Counted from the stretch's first letter, positions 32,379-41,681 are shown. The stretch is 45,163 nucleotides of DNA from Methylococcales bacterium (GCA_028712795.1 JAQTPT010000032.1:1-45163), one strand, 5' to 3'. Numbers and translations: made by a program. Notes: generated by a model from the sequence alone, not told the origin.

Positions 32379-33824
32379 CTACAAAGTACGCTTTCGCTGA
32401 CTTGATGATGAAATAAGCATTGCTTCACGATACTTGGCAATGGTTCTTCTGGCAACGTTGATGCCTTTTGCTTGTAAAAAATCGGCAATTTTACTATCAC
32501 TTAATGGTCTTGCTTGGTTTTCATTGTCGATTAATTCTTTAATAAAAGCTCTGATGGCAGTGGATGAGCACTCGCCCCCCCCTTCCGTTGAAACATGACT
32601 GGAAAAGAAAAACTTGAATTCAATTATACCATTTGGGGTATGCATATATTTATGCGTTGTCACCCTGGAAATTGTCGACTCGTGTAATTTCAGTTCTTCG
32701 GCAATATCTCTCAATACCATGGGTTTCATGGCAATGGAGCCGTAATCAAGAAATCCTGTTTGCTTTTCCACGATACATCGCGCTACACTTAATAATGTGT
32801 CGTTACGGCTGTGGAGATTTTTGATAAACCATTTTGCCTCCTGTAAATGGTCTTTCATACAGACATTATCCTTACTGTTATCCGCTCTTTTAATCAGTGA
32901 GGAATAAAATGGATTTATACGCAATTTAGGGGCGATGTCCGGATTTAGATTCACTTGCCAATGATCGTCTTGCTTAGTGACATACACATCAGGGATAACG
33001 TACTCTGAATCAGACTCTTGTATCTGCGCTCCCGGCTTGGGATCCAGAGTTCTGATCAGGGCAACTATTTCATCCAGCTGCCGTTCGGTAACGTCAAGTT
33101 TACGTATGAGCTTTGCCCGCTCATGAGAAGCCAGCAGCTTTATATATCGAGTAACGACAATCAGAGCCGCCTCCCGATAAGGCGTTGTTTCGGGCAATTG
33201 CAACAACTGTAATCTTAAGCAATCACTTAAATCAATGGCTGCCACACCCGCCGGATCAAATTGCTGCACTCTGTGCAGGACGGCGTTAACTTCATCAAAA
33301 TCCAGATCGTCAAATTGACTTTGCAGACCTTCAAAAATTTCCGCGGGAGTGCTACTCAGATAACCGTCTTCATTAACCGAATCAATTATTGCCATGGCAA
33401 TCGCATGATCCCGCTCTGAAAATTGGGTCAGCTCCAGCTGCCATAACAAGTGATCCAGCAAAGTTGATGCATTGCTCCGCTGAGATTCAAATTCAACCCC
33501 CTCGGCCATATCAGTGCCGGGCGCAAAAGCGCTCTCATAAATATCTTCCCAGGAAGAATCGACGGGTAATTCGTCAGGAATATTAGTTTGTGATCCTTCG
33601 CTGGTAATTAAATCCGAATTATCAGCCTTGTTTTCGGAGATTATAGAAGCTTCCTTCGGACTTGTTTCCTCATCATTCATCTCCAGCATAATATTGGATT
33701 CAAGAGCTTGCTGGATTTCCTGCTGTAACTCTAATGTCGACAATTGAAGCAACTTTATCGCCTGCTGCAATTGAGGGGTCATGGTTAAATGTTGACCTAA
33801 GTGTAGATGTAAAGATTGCTTCAT
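32379..33824 (-). CDS. rpoN: RNA polymerase sigma-54 factor
   Basis: The 481-aa protein has the Gln-rich region I (HLGQHLTMTPQLQQAIKLLQLSTLELQQEIQ) that contacts activators, an acidic linker, the core-binding domain (LLDHLLWQLELTQFSERDHAIA..., FDPAGVAAIDLSDCLRLQL), the helix-turn-helix (VLRDIAEELKLHESTISRVTTHKY) and the RpoN box in ARRTIAKYREAM that reads the -24 element. Sigma-54 serves promoters activated by AAA+ enhancer-binding proteins. It follows lptB by 30 bp. Confidence 0.97.
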   Translation of the reverse strand: MKQSLHLHLGQHLTMTPQLQQAIKLLQLSTLELQQEIQQALESNIMLEMNDEETSPKEASIISENKADNSDLITSEGSQTNIPDELPVDSSWEDIYESAFAPGTDMAEGVEFESQRSNASTLLDHLLWQLELTQFSERDHAIAMAIIDSVNEDGYLSSTPAEIFEGLQSQFDDLDFDEVNAVLHRVQQFDPAGVAAIDLSDCLRLQLLQLPETTPYREAALIVVTRYIKLLASHERAKLIRKLDVTERQLDEIVALIRTLDPKPGAQIQESDSEYVIPDVYVTKQDDHWQVNLNPDIAPKLRINPFYSSLIKRADNSKDNVCMKDHLQEAKWFIKNLHSRNDTLLSVARCIVEKQTGFLDYGSIAMKPMVLRDIAEELKLHESTISRVTTHKYMHTPNGIIEFKFFFSSHVSTEGGGECSSTAIRAFIKELIDNENQARPLSDSKIADFLQAKGINVARRTIAKYREAMLISSSSQRKRTL

Positions 33825-33854
33825 TCGTTTATATCATTTTTGTAAGTGCTTTAA

Positions 33855-34580
33855 CTAAAGGCTAAAGTTTTTACCTAAATAAACTTTACGCACTTCCTCA
33901 TTCGCAACGATGGCATTTGCCCCACCTTCCGCTATCACCTTGCCGTCGTTAAGTATATACGCACGATCACAAATTCCTAGTGTTTCTCTGACATTATGTT
34001 CGGTAATTAAAACGCCAATTCCGCGATCCTTCAAATGCGCTATGATTTTTTTAATATCGTCGACCGATATGGGGTCAACACCCGCAAACGGTTCATCCAG
34101 TAAAATAAATTGAGGATTGGTTGCTAGCGCCCTGGCAATTTCAAGACGCCTTCGTTCTCCACCCGACAGGCTTAAAGCAATTTGGTCACGCAAATGCCCA
34201 ATATGAAACTCTTCAAGCAATTCCTCGACGACCAGTTCTGCTTGTCCTGATGTCAAATCAGAACGAATTTGCAACACTGCGCGTAAATTATCCGAAACAC
34301 TTAATTTGCGAAAAACCGATGGTTCCTGTGGTAAATAACCGACACCGTGCATTGCCCTTAAATGCATTGGATAATGGGTAATATCCAGTGAGTTGATTGT
34401 AATATTGCCTTTGTCAGCCTTAATCAGGCCAACCATCATGTAAAAACTGGTCGTTTTTCCAGCCCCATTAGGCCCTAATAAACCAACAACTTCTTCGGTA
34501 TTAACATACAAGGATACACCGTCAACCACATTACGTTTATTGTATGTTTTGATCAGCTGGGTTGCTGCTAGTATGGACAT
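33855..34580 (-). CDS. lptB: LPS export ABC transporter ATP-binding protein
   Basis: The 241-aa ATPase powers LPS extraction from the inner membrane with LptFG. Motifs: Walker [14 protein letters not shown]-loop [13 protein letters not shown], signature [15 protein letters not shown], Walker [15 protein letters not shown] and H-loop ITEHNVRE. I chose ATG at 34580 (MSILAATQ), which gives the standard length; an in-frame TTG at 34616 would add 12 residues. It follows lptA and precedes rpoN, as in E. coli. Confidence 0.96.
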   Translation of the reverse strand: MSILAATQLIKTYNKRNVVDGVSLYVNTEEVVGLLGPNGAGKTTSFYMMVGLIKADKGNITINSLDITHYPMHLRAMHGVGYLPQEPSVFRKLSVSDNLRAVLQIRSDLTSGQAELVVEELLEEFHIGHLRDQIALSLSGGERRRLEIARALATNPQFILLDEPFAGVDPISVDDIKKIIAHLKDRGIGVLITEHNVRETLGICDRAYILNDGKVIAEGGANAIVANEEVRKVYLGKNFSL

Positions 34581-34644
34581 TTTTAACCGATTAAAGGTAA
34601 AAGCATTGCCGTGCAATATCTAGTCGTTTGCACCTTGTGCGACA

Positions 34645-35202
34645 TCATTGTTTAGCGTCCTTCGGAGTTGGTTTTACTGGCAAGGGTTGTTTCTCTTTGG
34701 TTTTCGGTTGCAATATGACATGTACGCGTTTGGCATCAGATGATTTTTCTCCCGCTTTAACCAGCGATGTCTTGGTATCATATTCGATTAAATTACTGGA
34801 ATACGTGCCATTACCTTTCCAAACGGTAGCATCATTAATTAAAACCAACAGGTTCTTTTTAGGATAAAATTCTCCTGTAAACGCTTCACCTGTTATATCT
34901 TCGCCGCCTTCTTTAGGTGTTTGTTTGAATTTTGCCTTATTTCCCGTAAACACCAGTTTTTCAGCATCACCGTCTACAAAATAAACCACCAACTTATCTG
35001 AATTAACCCGAATACTGCCCTGAATCGAGATTACATTCCCCGTGTAAATACTGGTGGCTGTCGCATCATCATAAGTGGCCGTATTTGAATCAATGGTCAT
35101 AGGTTGTTCGGAATCACTTTCCAAAGCACACACACTATAACTCATAAGTCCCAATAGCAATGCACACCAGTAAACGATTGCCGGTTTTTTATTTGGTTTC
35201 AT
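34645..35202 (-). CDS. lptA: LPS transport periplasmic protein LptA
   Basis: The 185-aa protein has a signal peptide (AIVYWCALLLGLMSYSVCALE) and the OstA-like domain: EQPMTIDSNTATYDD, YTGNVISIQGSIRVNSDKLVVYF, DITGEAFTGEFYPKKNLLVL. LptA monomers form the periplasmic bridge that carries LPS from LptC to LptD. The C terminus is basic and Pro/Lys-rich. It overlaps lptC by 14 bp. Confidence 0.93.
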   Translation of the reverse strand: MKPNKKPAIVYWCALLLGLMSYSVCALESDSEQPMTIDSNTATYDDATATSIYTGNVISIQGSIRVNSDKLVVYFVDGDAEKLVFTGNKAKFKQTPKEGGEDITGEAFTGEFYPKKNLLVLINDATVWKGNGTYSSNLIEYDTKTSLVKAGEKSSDAKRVHVILQPKTKEKQPLPVKPTPKDAKQ

Positions 35203-35755
35203 ATCTACCCTTCACATTAGCGAGTAACTCCAGATGAATTGGCGGGGCATAAGTCAGTTTCATTCCTGTCCCTGTCGTCTTGTTGGGCGGACTGATCAAC
35301 TCTGCCCACTCATTGGTTTCTGCATAACTGATTTCCGGCTTTACTTTTAGCTTGCTGGTATTAATGGTTAGCGCTGTGACGCCAGGAGCTTTTGCCCTAT
35401 CAATAATGACTTTGCCATTTAAAAACAGATCCTTGCCGTCGCCAGAGAGAATGCCGGTGTCTGACTTGATAACCCAGGGAGGCGTTTTCTCATTATGCGA
35501 ATACATAATCGGGTTTACCATGTGCGTGGTGCCATCATCGCTGTAATGAATCAATTCATCGGCAAGCAATTTGTTTTTTAACGTGCCGAGTTGACTCATT
35601 TCCCATTTAGTATACCCTTTACTTGAATAATCAGGGCTATGCGCAGGAGTTGGCGCATGAAAAATCTCTTCTACGCCTGTCATCTTAACCAGCCACCAGC
35701 TCATAAAGGCGATAACGGCTAAGTAAAGATAGGGTTTATTTTCTGTTAGACTCAT
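35189..35755 (-). CDS. lptC: LPS export protein LptC
   Basis: The 188-aa protein has an N-terminal membrane anchor (YLYLAVIAFMSWWLVKMTG) and a periplasmic beta-jellyroll domain (GYTKWEMSQLGTLKNKLLAD, GDGKDLFLNGKVIIDRA). LptC docks LptA to the inner-membrane LptB2FG complex. Start overlaps the kdsC stop (ATGA), a standard coupling in this operon. Confidence 0.9.
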   Translation of the reverse strand: MSLTENKPYLYLAVIAFMSWWLVKMTGVEEIFHAPTPAHSPDYSSKGYTKWEMSQLGTLKNKLLADELIHYSDDGTTHMVNPIMYSHNEKTPPWVIKSDTGILSGDGKDLFLNGKVIIDRAKAPGVTALTINTSKLKVKPEISYAETNEWAELISPPNKTTGTGMKLTYAPPIHLELLANVKGRYETK

Positions 35756-36297
35756 TTTAAGTAAGCATTAACGACTTCGTCAAAATGTCCTTGCGCCTGC
35801 ATAATAAAATCGCATACTTCCCGCACCGCGCCGTGTCCGCCGGGTAGTGCTGTACACCAGTCGGCCCGTTGCTTGACAGCAAAATTGGCATCAGCAACGG
35901 CAATGGACAAGCCAACTCTTATCATGATCGGCAAATCCAGCAAGTCATCGCCAACATGCGCGGCCTGCTCGGGTGTTATGCCTGTTTTTTCAATAATCTC
36001 ATTAAAAGCGGCCCGTTTATTTTCATGCCCTTGATATACATGCTCAATACCCAGGTTTTTCATACGTAGCGCTACTGAGTTAGATTTTCGTCCAGAAATA
36101 ACAGCAACTTCAACCCCTGTTTGACGTAAAAGCTTTATGCCATGACCATCACGGGCATGAAAAGATTTGTACTCAATACCCTGATGATCAAAAAATAGCT
36201 TGCCATCAGTTAAAACGCCGTCCACATCCAGAATCAACAGCTTGAGTTTTTTGGCTTTTTCTGTAATAATCTGCATTTTTTCTGCTTCTGTCATCAC
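35752..36297 (-). CDS. kdsC: 3-deoxy-D-manno-octulosonate-8-phosphate phosphatase
   Basis: The 181-aa HAD-type phosphatase turns Kdo-8-phosphate into Kdo. The nucleophile motif is LLILDVDGVLTDGKL (Asp24, Asp26), followed by FHARDGHGIKLLRQTGVEVAVISGRKS and HVGDDLLDLPIM with the metal-binding Asp pair. The small, cap-less form matches KdsC tetramers. It overlaps kdsD (ATGA) and lptC. Confidence 0.95.
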   Translation of the reverse strand: MMTEAEKMQIITEKAKKLKLLILDVDGVLTDGKLFFDHQGIEYKSFHARDGHGIKLLRQTGVEVAVISGRKSNSVALRMKNLGIEHVYQGHENKRAAFNEIIEKTGITPEQAAHVGDDLLDLPIMIRVGLSIAVADANFAVKQRADWCTALPGGHGAVREVCDFIMQAQGHFDEVVNAYLK

Positions 36298-37271
36298 ACG
36301 ATGCCTGCCCGTATCAAATCATGCATATTCAAGGCGCCCACTGCCATTTTTTGGTTATCAACCACGATCAAGGCATTGATTTTTTTTTGTTCCATAATCT
36401 GCATGGCTTCAGCGGCCAAAATATCCTCTGAAATAACAGTACACTGAGAGGTCATCACTTCGCTGATAACCGTATTCTGAATATCAAGATTTTTCGCCAG
36501 TGTACGTCGCAAATCGCCATCCGTAAAAATACCAATCACCCGATTGCAATTATCGACTATAGCGGTCATGCCTAGTTTTTTTTCAGTCATTTCCAGTAAA
36601 GCATGGCTGATAAGCGCAGACTCAGCTATTGACGGCATGTCATTGCCGACATGCATAATATCACTAACCCTTAATAGTAATCTCCTGCCCAAAGTTCCAC
36701 CAGGGTGAGACAAGGCGAAATCGTCACGCGTAAAGCCTCTGGCTTCGAGTAATGACACCGCCAAGGCATCACCCATTACCAATGCAGCAGTTGTACTGGA
36801 GGTCGGCGCAAGTCCCAGAGGACAAGCTTCTTGTTCAACGGCCACATTAATATGCGTAGATGCAACAAGACCCAAGGTTGACGCTGGATTGCCGGTCATG
36901 GCGATTAACGGCACACCCAGACGCTTAATAAGCGGCAGGATCTTTAAAATTTCCTCGGTTTCGCCAGAATTTGATAAGGCAAGCACCACATCCTGCTTGG
37001 TGATCATGCCCAGATCCCCATGGCTGGCTTCGCCAGGATGCACAAAAAAAGCAGGGGTTCCGGTACTGGCCAGGGTCGCGGCAATCTTGCTCGCAATATG
37101 CCCGGATTTACCCATTCCGATGACAATCACGCGGCCAGTACACGCAAAAAGCAACCTGCATGCGGCAACAAAATCATCATTAATCTGTTCCGCTAATGCG
37201 TTAATTGCCTGGGCTTCCACTTGAATAACCGCCAAGCCTAATTCGCGAAGTTTTTTATCGTCAAGTTTCAT
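36294..37271 (-). CDS. kdsD: Arabinose-5-phosphate isomerase
   Basis: The 325-aa enzyme interconverts ribulose-5-phosphate and arabinose-5-phosphate, the first step to Kdo. It has a SIS domain (GRVIVIGMGKSGHIASKIAATLASTGTPAFFVHPGEASHGDLGMI) and two CBS domains (VSDIMHVGNDMPSIAESALI and TVISEVMTSQCTVISEDIL). I chose ATG at 37271 (MKLDDKKLRELG); an in-frame TTG at 37310 would add 13 unlikely residues. It heads the kdsD-kdsC-lptCAB-rpoN-hpf-rapZ run. Confidence 0.95.
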   Translation of the reverse strand: MKLDDKKLRELGLAVIQVEAQAINALAEQINDDFVAACRLLFACTGRVIVIGMGKSGHIASKIAATLASTGTPAFFVHPGEASHGDLGMITKQDVVLALSNSGETEEILKILPLIKRLGVPLIAMTGNPASTLGLVASTHINVAVEQEACPLGLAPTSSTTAALVMGDALAVSLLEARGFTRDDFALSHPGGTLGRRLLLRVSDIMHVGNDMPSIAESALISHALLEMTEKKLGMTAIVDNCNRVIGIFTDGDLRRTLAKNLDIQNTVISEVMTSQCTVISEDILAAEAMQIMEQKKINALIVVDNQKMAVGALNMHDLIRAGIV

Positions 37272-37621
37272 GGTTTGCCAGAATTGCAAAAAAGCGGGGT
37301 GGATAAACAACTGGGCAGTATCATGAACAGGATAATAGATATCAGTGTTGGGTTAAAAACTGTATATTATGCCATGTTTGTCTCTTTCATGCCCTATTTG
37401 ATATGATGCGTTAATTGATTTTTGATCAATGACGATAAGACGAACTGAATATCTTAAGAGCCGCTGACTTGCTTCAAATTAAGTTGAGAGTGAGGTACGT
37501 CTGCTCTAAGAATCTGCCAGTCGCTTAATCTGGGTTCTAAAATTAATGAGCTTAATCGGGAAATAAGTGTCCAGGAAATATTATGTTACTATTAACGGCT
37601 TAGTCTCTTATCCATGGTTTT
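37272..37621. other. Divergent intergenic region, kdsD/moaA
   Basis: This 350-bp gap must contain the promoters of the kdsD operon (leftward) and moaA (rightward). A near-palindrome, TTGATTTTTGATCAA at 37415-37429, resembles an FNR box but has one base too many in the spacer. I see no gene and no clear -35/-10 pair. Confidence 0.45.
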
Positions 37622-38629
37622 ATGATTCATCCATCCAACCCTGCCCAATTAATTGACCGTTTCGGCAGAACGGTTGATTATTTAAGGATTTCTATCACTG
37701 ATCGCTGTGATTTTCGCTGTGTGTATTGCATGGCGGAAGAAATGACATTTTTACCGCGTGCGCAAATATTAACTCTCGAAGAAATATATGCCATAGCTAA
37801 AGCGTTCGCTGAATTAGGCGTAAAAAAAATCAGGGTGACTGGTGGCGAGCCATTGGTCAGAAAAGGCGCTCTGGGGCTGCTGGAAAACATAGGTCGAATT
37901 GAAGGTTTGCATGAATTGGTGATAACCACCAATGGCTCTCAGTTGGAAACGATGGCGGTGGCGCTAAAAGAGGCGGGCGTAAAACGCATCAATGTCAGCC
38001 TGGATACGCTTGATGCTGATAAATTTAAGGCAATCACCCGAACGGGTGATTTGCAGCAAGTGCTCAGAGGCATTCAAGCCGCCAAGTCAGTAGGCTTTGA
38101 GCGGATAAAAATCAATGCCGTCATTCTTAAAGACCGAAATCATCTGGAAGTGGGCAACCTCGTGCAGTTTGCCGTCGATAATGGCATCGATATCAGTTTT
38201 ATTGAAGAAATGCCGCTGGGCGTCGTTGACCAACATGATCGCTCAGACGCTTATTATTCCAGTGATTTGATAAAGAGCGATTTGGCACAACATTTTTCTT
38301 TAGTGTCAACTATCGAAAAAACCGGAGGGCCTTCCAATTATTTCAGGGTTACGGGCACGCAAACCCGCGTTGGCTTTATTTCTCCACACAGCGCCAATTT
38401 TTGCAGTACCTGTAACCGTGTACGCTTGACTGTTGAAGGCCGCTTGTTGTTGTGTTTGGGCAATGAGCATTCTGTCGATTTAAAGCAAGTACTCAGGGCT
38501 AATCCCGGCAATATGGCAATTCTAAAGCAGACTATTATTGACGCCATGTTGATCAAGCCGGAAAAACATGAATTTAATATCCACGAACAGCCGGTTATAT
38601 TGCGCTATATGAATATGACGGGGGGTTAA
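37622..38629 (+). CDS. moaA: GTP 3',8-cyclase (molybdenum cofactor biosynthesis)
   Basis: The 335-aa radical SAM enzyme rearranges GTP in the first step of molybdopterin synthesis. The N-terminal cluster site is RCDFRCVYCM (Cys29, Cys33, Cys36), followed by VTGGEPLVR; the C-terminal second cluster site is FCSTCNRVRLTVEGRLLLCLG; the protein ends in the conserved Gly-Gly tail. It is a MoaA rather than the related heme d1 radical SAM protein NirJ, because of the second cluster site and the GG end. Its last 35 bp overlap the convergent nirH. Confidence 0.95.
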   Translation: MIHPSNPAQLIDRFGRTVDYLRISITDRCDFRCVYCMAEEMTFLPRAQILTLEEIYAIAKAFAELGVKKIRVTGGEPLVRKGALGLLENIGRIEGLHELVITTNGSQLETMAVALKEAGVKRINVSLDTLDADKFKAITRTGDLQQVLRGIQAAKSVGFERIKINAVILKDRNHLEVGNLVQFAVDNGIDISFIEEMPLGVVDQHDRSDAYYSSDLIKSDLAQHFSLVSTIEKTGGPSNYFRVTGTQTRVGFISPHSANFCSTCNRVRLTVEGRLLLCLGNEHSVDLKQVLRANPGNMAILKQTIIDAMLIKPEKHEFNIHEQPVILRYMNMTGG

Positions 38630-39116
38630 TGTTATAGCCGCGGCTTCTGAAACCGGTTTTTTTCAGAATTTTAGTGCTGTACAACACATCGCTACCCAGA
38701 TTGAAATCACCAAGCAAATCGGCAATCTGCTGTATTTGCTTGTCAACATCCGTCTGGCTTTTGCCATGCACCATGGCAAACAGGTTATAAGGCCATTCGG
38801 GCAAGTGCCTCGGACGGTGGTAACAATGGCTGACAAATTCCAGTTGACCGACCTTTTGGCCCAGTTCATCGATGACTTCGTCGGGGACATTCCATACGGT
38901 CATGCCGTTGAAACGATAACCCAGTTTATAGTGATTGGGTACTGCGCCGATGCGGCGGATAACGCCTTTTTCCTGCATGGCGGCCATACGCGTCATGACG
39001 ACTTCAGCCGTTAAGCCTAACTGTCCGGCAATATTCTGGTAAGGTTGCGGAGTTAGCGGCAGACCGGCTTGAGTCGCGCGCATAATTGCCAGATCAATCT
39101 CATCCAGTGCGACCAT
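38595..39116 (-). CDS. nirH: Heme d1 biosynthesis siroheme decarboxylase subunit NirH
   Basis: The 173-aa protein is an AsnC/Lrp-like member of the NirDLGH siroheme decarboxylase: a winged-helix start (VALDEIDLAIMRATQAGLPLTPQPYQNIAGQLGLTAEVVMTRM) and the ligand domain with GAVPNHYKLGYRFNGMTVWNVPD and FVSHCYHRPRHLPEWPYNLFAMVHG. These proteins do not act as regulators; they convert siroheme to didecarboxysiroheme on the way to heme d1. The start ATG overlaps the nirG stop (TGATG), and a longer upstream frame would lie wholly inside nirG. The 3' end overlaps moaA by 35 bp. The letter is assigned by order and length. Confidence 0.85.
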   Translation of the reverse strand: MVALDEIDLAIMRATQAGLPLTPQPYQNIAGQLGLTAEVVMTRMAAMQEKGVIRRIGAVPNHYKLGYRFNGMTVWNVPDEVIDELGQKVGQLEFVSHCYHRPRHLPEWPYNLFAMVHGKSQTDVDKQIQQIADLLGDFNLGSDVLYSTKILKKTGFRSRGYNINPPSYSYSAI

Positions 39117-39559
39117 CAGGCTTCCAGTTTTAAGCCGACAAAATATTCGTTTATTTTTGGCATGTTTATAACCGGCAGGCCGGTTTGCTTCTCTATCGCG
39201 GTGATGGTTTGCCGGATTTGTCCGGGCGTTTCCGTGGCGATGACAAACCACATGTTAAGCGCATGGTTGCGCGCGTAATTATGCGCGACTTCGGGGAAGG
39301 CATTGATGATACCGGTGACTTCAACAAAGCGTTCCGGCGGCGCTTTAACCGCAGCCAGTGTTAAGGCGCCGCCCATCAGTTCGGCATGATAAAGCGGGCC
39401 GAAGCGGGTCAAGGTGCCGTCAGCCAACAAGACTTGCAGTCGATCGATTAGCGCCTGTTCGGTTAATCCCAGTTGTATCGCAACTTGTTGATACGGCGCG
39501 TCGCAGATGGGAAAGCCTTCTTGCAGGGAATTGATGATGCGGCGGTCTATTTCATCCAT
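39116..39559 (-). CDS. nirG: Heme d1 biosynthesis siroheme decarboxylase subunit NirG
   Basis: At 147 aa and with MDEIDRRIINSLQEGFPICDAPYQQVAIQLGLTEQ at the start, this is the third of four tandem NirDLGH-type proteins. The ligand domain carries FGPLYHAELMGGALTLAAVKAP and HNYARNHALNMWFVIATETP, the pattern shared with NirD (HNYEREH.FNLWFV) rather than with NirL/NirH. It overlaps nirL by 8 bp and nirH by 3 bp. Confidence 0.83.
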   Translation of the reverse strand: MDEIDRRIINSLQEGFPICDAPYQQVAIQLGLTEQALIDRLQVLLADGTLTRFGPLYHAELMGGALTLAAVKAPPERFVEVTGIINAFPEVAHNYARNHALNMWFVIATETPGQIRQTITAIEKQTGLPVINMPKINEYFVGLKLEA

Positions 39560-40052
39560 GCGTTAACAATGTACCGGTTGCGCGTTGATAAATAGCGCCG
39601 CGTTGTTTGAAACAGCGGCGGCTGAACAGTATTTCCCGGTCAAATCCCGCCAAGCCACAGAATTCATTAAGCTGATCCAGTTGCATCAAGACAGTAGCCC
39701 GGTCTTTGCCATGAATCATGCAATACAGGTTATAAGGCCATTCAGCTTGGCGAGGGCGTTGATAACACAGCGTTACAAAAGCAAACTGGCTGATGTGCCC
39801 GCCCAGCTGTTTAACAAGATTATCGGGTACATTCCAGACAATCATGGCATTGGCGCGGTAGCCAAGTTGGTGATGCTTTACGATAACACCCATGCGCTTG
39901 ATCAGGCCGTTTTGTTTAAGCCGGATCAGGCGCTCAATCACTTCGTCTTCAGACATGGAAAGGGTTGAACCAATTTCAGCATAGGGCCTGGGGCTAACAG
40001 GCAGCCCTAGTTGTACAATTTCTATTAGTTGGCGGTCGCGGACATCAAGCAT
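39552..40052 (-). CDS. nirL: Heme d1 biosynthesis siroheme decarboxylase subunit NirL
   Basis: The 166-aa protein begins MLDVRDRQLIEIVQLGLPVSPRPYAEIG and has MGVIVKHHQLGYRANAMIVWNVPD and CYQRPRQAEWPYNLYCMIHGKDRA, nearly the same layout as NirH, so NirL and NirH look like one paralogue pair and NirD and NirG like the other. The His in VKHHQLGY is where active-site histidines lie in this family. It overlaps nirD and nirG by 8 bp each. Confidence 0.83.
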   Translation of the reverse strand: MLDVRDRQLIEIVQLGLPVSPRPYAEIGSTLSMSEDEVIERLIRLKQNGLIKRMGVIVKHHQLGYRANAMIVWNVPDNLVKQLGGHISQFAFVTLCYQRPRQAEWPYNLYCMIHGKDRATVLMQLDQLNEFCGLAGFDREILFSRRCFKQRGAIYQRATGTLLTHG

Positions 40053-40503
40053 GATGCAAATCCAGTTTAAAGCCTAAATCAATAAAAAAATCATCCAGCA
40101 AAGGCATTGACATGGCTTTGTATCCGGTTTCCTGTTCTATGGCATCAAGAACGGCTTGTAAATGCCTGGAATCCGTCGCAATAACCACAAACCAGAGATT
40201 AAAACAGTGTTCACGTTCGTAATTGTGATTGACTTCAGGATAAGCGCTGATCATATCGGCAACAGTCTGTAGTTGTTGTTCAGGAATAGCCATCGCCACC
40301 AGGGTGCTGACGCCAAGTTGGTTGGGCGGAATGATCGGGCCTATGCGGCTGATAAAGTGCTTGTCGTTTAGCTCGGTTAGTGCAGATAATACTTCTCCTT
40401 CACTGACACCCAGCGCATTGGCAATGTCCAGATAGGGACGTGATGACAGCGGGAAGTCGCGCTGAAAATCGTTCAACAAGTGTTTGTGTAAAGCCGTTAG
40501 CAT
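40045..40503 (-). CDS. nirD: Heme d1 biosynthesis siroheme decarboxylase subunit NirD
   Basis: The 152-aa protein starts MLTALHKHLLNDFQRDFPLSSRPYLDIANALGVSEGEVL (winged helix) and has IGPIIPPNQLGVSTLVAMAIPEQ and HNYEREHCFNLWFVVIATD. In pseudomonads nirF is followed by nirD, nirL, nirG and nirH of about 150, 170, 147 and 170 aa; the four here are 152, 166, 147 and 173 aa in the same order. It starts 4 bp after nirF. Confidence 0.85.
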   Translation of the reverse strand: MLTALHKHLLNDFQRDFPLSSRPYLDIANALGVSEGEVLSALTELNDKHFISRIGPIIPPNQLGVSTLVAMAIPEQQLQTVADMISAYPEVNHNYEREHCFNLWFVVIATDSRHLQAVLDAIEQETGYKAMSMPLLDDFFIDLGFKLDLHHA

Positions 40504-40507
40504 CCGT

Positions 40508-41671
40508 TTATAAACCTATTTTGTGCGCCCGGGCGCTGAAGAAAATGCCGTTGGGTTTTTGGGCGGGCAGGCGGGTGATTTCCTGCAACGTCTCAGTATC
40601 ATAAACGACCAGCTGATCATCATCCCTTACCGCGACCCAAACCTGTTCGCCACGTGGCGTAAATTCCATGTGCAGAACCGCTTTGCCGGGCGTCAAGCTT
40701 TTGATTAACGACAAGTCCTTAACATCGATAACTTGCAGTTGATTGTTGTCGGGCATTGCAAAATTGACCCACACTTGCCGTCCGTCCGGTCTGGCCATCA
40801 CAAAAACCGGTTGGCCGGGAACCGGTATAGCCTTGACCAATTTCCAGTTCTGTTTGTCGATGACTAAAACTTCGTGCTTGCCGATGGCCGGAACAAACAC
40901 ATAGTCACCCGCAACCGCCCAGCCTTCCAAATGGGGCATTTTATAAACGGGCAGCTTCTCTTCCGTCTTTACGTAGTCAGGGAGGATACGCTTTACGCCG
41001 GATTTGGTGTTCCATAAATCCAGCAATGCCATTCCGCTTTCACCAAATAAACCGGCAATATAATAGCGGCCGTCGGGCGAAATCAAGGCATCGTAAGGGA
41101 GTTTGCCGATATTTTTGAATTTTTCAATAATAGGTTTTTGCGGGTTTTTCATATCCAGCATCCAGATTTCGCCGGCATCGAACAGGCTGAAAACAAAACG
41201 CTGTCCGGGCGCATCCACGAGGCCAACTACTTTGGAACGTTTGCCGTCACCGTAGTCAGCCGGAATATCGGCCACCAGCTCCAGCGTTTCCGAGGAAAAT
41301 ACTTTAACGCCGCCGGGCGTGTAATTAGAGACCGCGATTAACTTGCCGTCCTGTGAAATCGCGCCGCCGATGCTGTTACCCGCCTGAATAATGCGTTTAT
41401 CCAGTTTGTCCTGCAATAGATCGATTTTGCTTAAGCCGCCATCGCGCCCAAAAATATAGGCATAACGCTGATCGCGTGAGAAAACGACCGATGCATGAGA
41501 CAAATCGCCCAGCTTGCCGATTTTGGCTAACTGTTTGTGTTCGGTGGTATTGATGATAAGCGCGGCCCCGTCTTCGCGTTCAATGACGATACCTAAATCG
41601 CCGGTGGCGCGCAGTCCTGCCAGTACGTTGAAGGATAATAAAAAGGCCAGCAGTGATACTATTTTTTTCAT
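40508..41671 (-). CDS. nirF: Heme d1 biosynthesis protein NirF
   Basis: The 387-aa protein has a signal peptide (MKKIVSLLAFLLSFNVLAGL) and an eight-bladed d1-type beta-propeller: VVFSRDQRYAYIFGRDGGLSKIDL, LIAVSNYTPGGVKVF, DALISPDGRYYIAGLFGESGMALLDLW, YKMPHLEGWAVAGD and the end GIFFSARAHKIGL, all diagnostic of NirF. NirF binds a heme d1 precursor in the periplasm and works late in d1 formation. It is preceded at 11 bp by the orphan antitoxin gene and heads nirFDLGH. Confidence 0.93.
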   Translation of the reverse strand: MKKIVSLLAFLLSFNVLAGLRATGDLGIVIEREDGAALIINTTEHKQLAKIGKLGDLSHASVVFSRDQRYAYIFGRDGGLSKIDLLQDKLDKRIIQAGNSIGGAISQDGKLIAVSNYTPGGVKVFSSETLELVADIPADYGDGKRSKVVGLVDAPGQRFVFSLFDAGEIWMLDMKNPQKPIIEKFKNIGKLPYDALISPDGRYYIAGLFGESGMALLDLWNTKSGVKRILPDYVKTEEKLPVYKMPHLEGWAVAGDYVFVPAIGKHEVLVIDKQNWKLVKAIPVPGQPVFVMARPDGRQVWVNFAMPDNNQLQVIDVKDLSLIKSLTPGKAVLHMEFTPRGEQVWVAVRDDDQLVVYDTETLQEITRLPAQKPNGIFFSARAHKIGL

Positions 41672-41681
41672 AAATAATGTA

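Noticed and set aside
36294..37310. Longer KdsD starting at 37310
   Set aside because: That start is a TTG adding 13 atypical residues; the ATG at 37271 gives the normal family N terminus.
37415..37429. FNR/ANR box upstream of moaA
   Set aside because: TTGAT and ATCAA are present but separated by 5 instead of 4 bases, so it does not fit the consensus.
37622..38629. moaA as the missing heme d1 radical SAM gene nirJ
   Set aside because: It has the second C-terminal cysteine cluster and terminal Gly-Gly specific to MoaA.
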